Shown piece after piece: positions 57,901 through 64,000 of a DNA stretch of 64,000 bases. The stretch lies in the NCBI RefSeq assembly GCF_030463535.1, contig NC_132891.1, positions 8,272,949-8,336,948 of the forward strand, given 5' to 3'. A model generated the notes under the pieces. That model was not told the origin of the DNA and searched no databases. It was given only the letters and a program-made list of their open reading frames with translations. Numbering within the stretch: the stretch's first letter is position 1; each line of letters opens with the position of its first letter. The translations under genes and the position numbers were made by a program. This DNA comes from Salminus brasiliensis. Lineage: Eukaryota; Chordata; Actinopteri; Characiformes; Bryconidae.

Positions 57901-59675
57901 ACTGAGCTATTAATAGTGTTCCTTAAACCTTGGAATGAACACTCTGAATGAATTGGCCAGGTGTTTGTATTGTGGCGCTGAATGACTTTTCGCTCTTTGA
58001 AACAGTCAGTGGGGGCTGAAGCTGGTTTGAGGTGTTTTGTAGCTGCTTTACTCTGTGAGCTCTGTTTCCACTGCCTCAGAAGAGCCACAGGTCTCTCTTT
58101 TCAGTGGCTTGCCATTAAATATTGATATTTTCCCCTCCATATCAGTCCTGCAGTGTGCACCTTTTGGACCTGCCAGGCTGATTCTGGTGTTTGTGACCTG
58201 CTGGGCTCACAACATGAGTAGCTTTGAGGACTCTTATTGAAGGGCCTGTGTTCTACTTCCCAGTTTAATTTGGTGTATTTTCCTCTCTGAGGCCCACTTA
58301 GTGTGATTTTTGTGTACCAATGACAGAAATATCATAAATAATGGTTGCATTACCATTACCAATCCTTCAGAATTGAATAGGCAGTTTACGGTATTACAGT
58401 ATTACTGTACTTTAAGACTGGTATGTCTTTTATCAGTGTCCTGATTGGCTATCTTGTAGTGTGCACTCATTCAAAAAGCAGTCTGGACTTAGCTTAGCGT
58501 ATTTCAACTGGGCAGGGCTAAACTGCTATGTAAATGAACTGTTTTTGTGAGGTTCTGGGGAATTAAGCTTGTGTTTTGAACCTACATCAGCCTCTTTTAT
58601 TTTAGGTATATGCAGGGGTGCTATATGGAGCATGGGTGTGGGGGTGTGTGTGTGTGGGGGGGGGGGGCAGCGCCCCCTAAGTATATGAGCAAAAGTTGTT
58701 TTTCCAATGACGCAGACCCTTTTAAAGACAAACTGGTTGAATGAGAGACCCTGACTACATATCAGTGCTGTTCAGTGTAAAACTACAAATCCCACCCAGG
58801 ACGTGTCAGATTGTAGTACCTGCAGTGGAGAGTGAATGGGGAAGTGTGTGGATCTCAGTCCAGCCTAGGTTGGATATTTCACAAAGCATAATTTCAGTTA
58901 GCCAAGAAACATTAGCCTGAACTGTCCAGTGGGAATGGTCCTCAGCTCTTCTTCCTTCGGACAGACTCAGCTTTGGGATTAAGTTATTTGGTGGAAACGA
59001 GAAATTCTGCTTTATTAATGGCCCCTAAGGCTTCATGCGCCTTCTGTTCATACGTCTTATTTTGTACAGACATCTGAACCCTAGGTTTATTATTCAGTTA
59101 TAATTCCCAATGCAGAAGCCATTATGAGTTATTTGGTAGCTGTTTAGTTTAGAACATTTTGTGGAGTCCCACAGGGTTCTATTGTAGGGTTTGTGAAACT
59201 GATGCCAAAGTTATGAGAGTAAGGAACTGATGTGTGGACCTACGCATAGGATATAAGGGGTTAACCATGCACTGGGTGTAAAAGCAGTGCACCCTGTCCC
59301 CCCCACCTCTCTCTCTTACTCGCCCCGCATACTCAGAGTTAAATTGCATAATGCACTGTTGATGTCATGTTTTATAGCGCTGCCTGAAGGGCTGAAATTG
59401 GCACATACGTTATTTTTAAACCTGCAAAGCACACATCAATGAAGTTTTCCACTCTGCAGTTTTGTTTATAGAAATGTTCATGCTGACCTTTTGCAGAAGT
59501 TCAGAGCATTCGATACAAAAGGGCCACCGTCCTGATTTGAATATCCACAGTCTCATCTGCCTAAGCTCACAAGCTCGATACACACCCAGTAAACGGAAAA
59601 ATATGTAGCCTACGTAACCATCAGCAATGGATATTTTTTTTTTCTTAACATCTCTACATCCTTAGTGTGACCTTC

Positions 59676-59677
<2 letters not shown>

Positions 59678-59716
<39 letters not shown>

Positions 59717-59726
59717 TCCCCCTGCG

Positions 59727-59790
<64 letters not shown>
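59678..59790 (+). repeat. (TG)n and (CT)n microsatellites
   Basis: TG at 59678-59713, CT at 59728-59790 with one TTT interruption. Confidence 0.95.
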
Positions 59791-59794
<4 letters not shown>

Positions 59795-60177
59795 GGTAAG
59801 AGCTGAGTGCAAAGTAAGAGCCGTAATAAAATACGGAATCCGGAAAAACCCAAAAGAGAGTAAAAAGGGGACGGTAGAGTCAGTTGACCGTAGTATCAGT
59901 TTGTGTATAGGCTGTTGGACAGGTTTCGTTATTTGGGGTTGGTAGTTTGAGGTGGTATTCGTGTGTGGTAGGCGCGTGACAATACAGAGTATGGACTGTT
60001 GGTTATTGTGTTGTTTAATTTAAGCTTCTATACATGCGTCCAGACTGGAGCTACTATATAAATGTGTTACTTTATACATTTAGCACTTATTTAACCCACA
60101 GTTCTACATGAAGTATAGTAGAAATTAAACAAACAGGCCCAACATGGGGACAGACCACCCTTCATAAGCATGTCGTT

Positions 60178-60741
60178 GCTGTCCAATGAAAAACATGCAT
60201 CTCTAAAATGATGATTTTACAGTAGAAGGTAAAAAATGGTCTTAACTTTCAATTCAATTCAGTTTTATTTCTGTAGATTGTTTTATAATAAATATTGACA
60301 CACAAAGCAGCTTTACAGAGATCCGGGGGGTCCGAGCCTCTTTTGAGCAAGCTAGTGGCAACAGGGGCAAGGGAAAAATTCCCTCAAATGCGGAGCCCAC
60401 CTTCCTCAGGTCGACACCATATAATAATAAAAAGCAAAACAGGAATAAAGACAATAAAACTGAAGTAAGATGAAAACGTGAGTGAGATGATGAAGTCATG
60501 CAGATAAACAGTCAGAAGCATGGTCATGCAGTGAGGTGAGGATGAATCAACGCGAGGCCCCAGAGCAGGACAATGGAGGTCAATGCAAAATAAGAGTTTT
60601 TTTCCAAGTAATTTAGAGCATTTCTATTGGTCCATTTCTTCAGAATGATTTACACAGTGTGCAGAGCCGCTGCAGGGTTCAAATCATAGAGAAAACTGAA
60701 AACGGACAAAAATGGAGAGACGTGGTTTTCATTGGACAGCA
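60178..60741. mobile_element. family G MITE with nested insertion
   Basis: Ends tgctgtccaatgaaaaacat and gtggttttcattggacagca are inverted repeats. The interior is split by another repeat at about 60249-60571. Confidence 0.65.
60249..60571 (-). repeat. dispersed repeat (AAAGCAGCTTTACA family), nested copy
   Basis: ttcagttttatttctgtaga, cacaaagcagctttacagag and gggaaaaattccctcaaatg are the reverse complement of modules in 26040-26270. Confidence 0.6.
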
Positions 60742-61338
60742 GTGTTACATTAGCTAGCACCAAGTGTGTTATCATAATACTGGACATTTATGCTAGAAGT
60801 AGGTAAGTAGGTTTTAATAATATTGATAAACAGTAAACTTTGTGTCTAAGCATATCTAAAGAACACTGACCGGCAGCGTGATTAGCAGTTTAATTAGATG
60901 TAGTGCATCACATTTTAAATCATTGTTTTAAGGTGCTGTAGAATGGAAAACTGTATTTACTGTGGTGAAGCTGCATACTGAAGAAAATCCAGCAGTGTTT
61001 AAGGTCAAATACAAGGCTACTTTGGGAGCATATGGAAGTGAGGCTAAAAAGGCCAAACCTAACACTAGGCCAGGCACAGCATGGAAACAGAGGGGCTGAT
61101 GAGGATGCCGATACGGTAGAGGCATGATCCTGCGTGGCTCGTGTGATTTGCTACAGTGATGTAACGTGTCCAAAAAAAGGAGAGACTATTGTTTTTGTCA
61201 TAGACCCTCTGTAAAAGAAAATATATCTGCATGTTCTATTCTAACTAAACATAACAGGGTTGTAAATGGACGTGTAAAACCACATATGAGCATTTTCAGA
61301 ACACGTGAGCGATTTGACACCTGAGCACTGATCCAAAC

Positions 61339-61553
61339 ATTGTGTCAAAACATGTCACTAATACAGACTGTCAAAATAAGTCACAAATGCAGACTGTCAA
61401 AATAAAGGTTGCTAGGACGAAGATATTGTAAAAAAAAGTTACTAAAACAAAAAGACTGTCAAAATAAAAGTCACAAATACAAACAGACTGTCAAAATAAG
61501 TCACAAATACAAACAGACTGTCAAAATAAAAGTCACAAATACAAACAAACAAG
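61339..61553 (+). repeat. minisatellite, unit about 30 bp
   Basis: Six or so copies of gactgtcaaaataa(aa)gtcacaaatacaaaca, the first ones diverged and one interrupted by ggttgctaggacgaagatat. Confidence 0.9.
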
Positions 61554-62099
61554 AATTGATTTAAATTGAAAGCTGAAATCACTGCCTCACTATTGTCTCC
61601 CTGTTTCCTTTTGCTGAGGAGAAAAAACGATTTGATCCGTTACTCAAAAAACGTGATCTGATCCAAACCATGACCTTTGTGTTCCTTTACACCACTAATT
61701 TTAATATTTCAAAAAACAACTCAATTATTTTTTCACCTTTATTTTTTACATGTTACTGCCTGTGCTTTTTGTTTGTGTCAAAATATTATAAAAGTGTATA
61801 GTGAACAAAGTCCGATACAGTGTGTTTTCCGTGTTGTCCACCCTTCATACTCTCTCCTGAAACTATTGAAAATAAACCGTATACAGCGAGACGCCACTGC
61901 CTCATATCAAACTGATTTCCACATTTTCTGAATTGTTACACCATTGATGTGTAGCTATGTTTGGGTTCGGACGAATTTAATGGTTATTACCTTCTCTATC
62001 GCTTTTTTTCTTTCAGTCATACTTACACACACGTAGACTCTCAGTCAGGTGTCATTTCTCTTCACTGCTCCCGAGAGGGCCTCCATGCCTGCTAAAGGT

Positions 62100-62520
62100 C
62101 AGTTTAACTGGAAAAGATGTCGTAATTAGAAGGACATTTAGAGATGTTCTTTTAAATGATTAAAAACGCCATTTAGTGCATCAGCCAGTCAGGAGATAGA
62201 AGGAATGTATAATTACATCAAAATCCCATCCCGCACTTTTTTCTTTTCTTTTTTTTTTTTTACTCATGGATTTGGAAAGTGAATGGTTGCACTGAGAGCA
62301 TCTTAGACAGCATGTCTGTTATCTATGAGAGCAGTTAATTAATATTGAAAGTCAGCTATCCTCTCTGCCTTTCTCCTGCACTCTCTCTCTCTCTCTACCA
62401 CTGTTTTGGAGGAATCCGAGACCATTGTAACACAATTGCACCTGTCTCTATTAGCCTTTTATTATATCAAGGCTGCTTCTGTGCAGATGTACATGGCAAT
62501 TTGAAATGAATTGATTCACA
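62100..62520. promoter_or_regulatory. candidate conserved non-coding block
   Basis: tcgtaattagaaggacattt, gagcagttaattaatattga, ccattgtaacacaattgcac, ggcaatttgaaatgaattga. Clustered homeodomain-type cores without repeats, apart from a T-run and a CT-run. Confidence 0.25.
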
Positions 62521-64000
62521 CTGAGACTGGATCCCTAAGACTGGGTAATGATTTCCTTTTAGCTTCTCTTACCATTTCCTTTTAGCTCCACTGATGGCCC
62601 CCACCTACTGTCCACTCTGCTGTCCTCTCTAAGGATGAGGTAATTACTGTCAACAGCCTTAGTTTGTACATCTCCATTTCTAGCCTTAGGTTGTCTTCCT
62701 GAAAGCTAGCAGAGTGTGCTGTTTCAGCTGCTTTACAGTTTTGGGACCAAAACATTAAAATGAGACGATTTAAGACGATTTATATAGTATTTTATACTGT
62801 TTTATACATTATTCACTTTAATATTTTACTCTGCTCCATTTTTCAGATGCTCTGCATACGGCCCCACTCAGTTATAGTGCCTGTATAGATTCGTGGATTA
62901 GGGCGTGTCTGAAGCTTTGTGGCAAATTCTAATACCAATTCTCTTAAGATATAAAAAAAATTCTGCTGATATGATCAGATCATTTAAAAAACATTCAGAT
63001 GTGTTTATTACATTTTTAAATGTATTTTGTATTTTCATTTTCTGCTTCTGTTCAGGTTTTATTTCAAACTTTCTGCTGACTCTTCTTAAATACTATTAAA
63101 CAGCAGAAAGTCTTAAACACTCTAAATATTCCAGCACTGGGACAGGTTAAACCTTAATGGTTTATGTTTATCCCTTTTTTCTGTATTTATTATATTATAT
63201 ATATTATATCATAATTATTTATTTTATATAGTTTTATTCCATTCATAAGAAAACATGTTTTTATAACTTCTTTTTTTATTCTAAAGGTTTGGATACATTG
63301 TTGTACTTTTTGTAATGTAATGTAATGCTGGGTTTACTGTCATAGAGTTAAGCAGAGGGGGCCTCTTCAGTGACCCAGCTCTTTCACCCTGTTGTCAGGA
63401 ATTGAGAGTTCAAATCCATCCAAGATATCAGTGTTTGTGATTAAACTGCAGGCCATCATGGTCAGTATACTGCTCAGGCCCGAATCTGTGTGCTGTAATT
63501 GTTATCCAAATCCATAGTGAACCTAAGTTACAGTGTTAGGTTAAGGGGTTAAACACCTGAGTTCCAGACTTGCGTTCCTCAGACCTTTAACTTGAGAATA
63601 GCTTAATCAGTAATTCTCATTGTTTTCCATGTCAGGTCTTAATAATCGTAGGGTAATAGTACTTACTAAATTGTAATCTATGGGTATAATTAGTCCCTGT
63701 GTTTAAGAGGCTACAGGTCAGTTTCAGTGTATATATATATTTTTAGTTAAATATCAGTATAAGACAATCTGAGCATCTACAAAACATCTGCAAAGGACAC
63801 AAAAGGGTTAACCCCCTTCTCCCTGCTTTGTCTTGATGTAAATGTGTTTTGTCTTGTGTCGCAGAACCTTGAAATGAGTGCTCCCCACTCGGTTTGCTTA
63901 GCCCTGGAAACCCCAATGCAAACATCTACAGGAAGTCTTCTGTTTCATGCGTGGTAGTTAGATGGCAGCATTTCTAAGCAAAACAGCTCTTTTATGGTTC

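Noticed and set aside
61339..61553. CRISPR-like direct repeats
   Set aside because: Units are head-to-tail without unique spacers in a vertebrate intron; it is a minisatellite.

Overview
This window is teleost fish nuclear DNA. The split genes have GT-AG introns, simple repeats are dense (CA/TG, TA, CT, GTTT), and there are many Tc1/mariner fragments and fold-back MITEs of kinds common in fish. The repeat families remind me most of ostariophysans (characins or catfishes), but that is recollection, not proof.

Three genes are recognisable. Bases 451-9355 (+) hold the 3' part of masp2, the MBL-associated serine protease 2 of the complement lectin pathway: most of CUB2, both CCP modules and a one-exon serine protease domain. 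Its 5' half (signal peptide, CUB1, EGF) lies upstream of the window. Bases 14126-19490 (-) hold a complete six-exon dffa (ICAD/DFF45, inhibitor of the apoptotic nuclease). All exon phases agree and give 318 residues, with an N-terminal CIDE-N domain and two caspase-type sites. Bases 23967-29905 (+) hold the first two coding exons of pex14 (peroxisomal docking protein). The rest of the window, over 34 kb, reads as pex14 intron 2. Head-to-head dffa and pex14 match the human 1p36.22 arrangement, where masp2 and casz1 are also close.

Between dffa and pex14, on the minus strand, is a series of short well-spliced exons (about 20.7-23.8 kb) that I cannot assign to a known family. It starts head-to-head with pex14 and may share its promoter. 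The 3' part shows a frame conflict, a frame change and a stop, so it is either a rapidly evolving gene or a decaying one. This is the most novel item here.

The remainder is introns and intergenic DNA: one structurally intact Tc1 element with IR/DR ends and a 340-residue transposase (44389-45983), at least six degenerate Tc1 pieces, a family of internally deleted Tc1 derivatives, several palindromic MITEs, nested insertions, two minisatellites and many microsatellites. Several repeat-poor stretches of pex14 intron 2 look like candidate conserved regulatory DNA, possibly serving casz1. I saw no tRNA, rRNA or CRISPR. No alignment or search was run; recognition rests on reading translations against remembered families.
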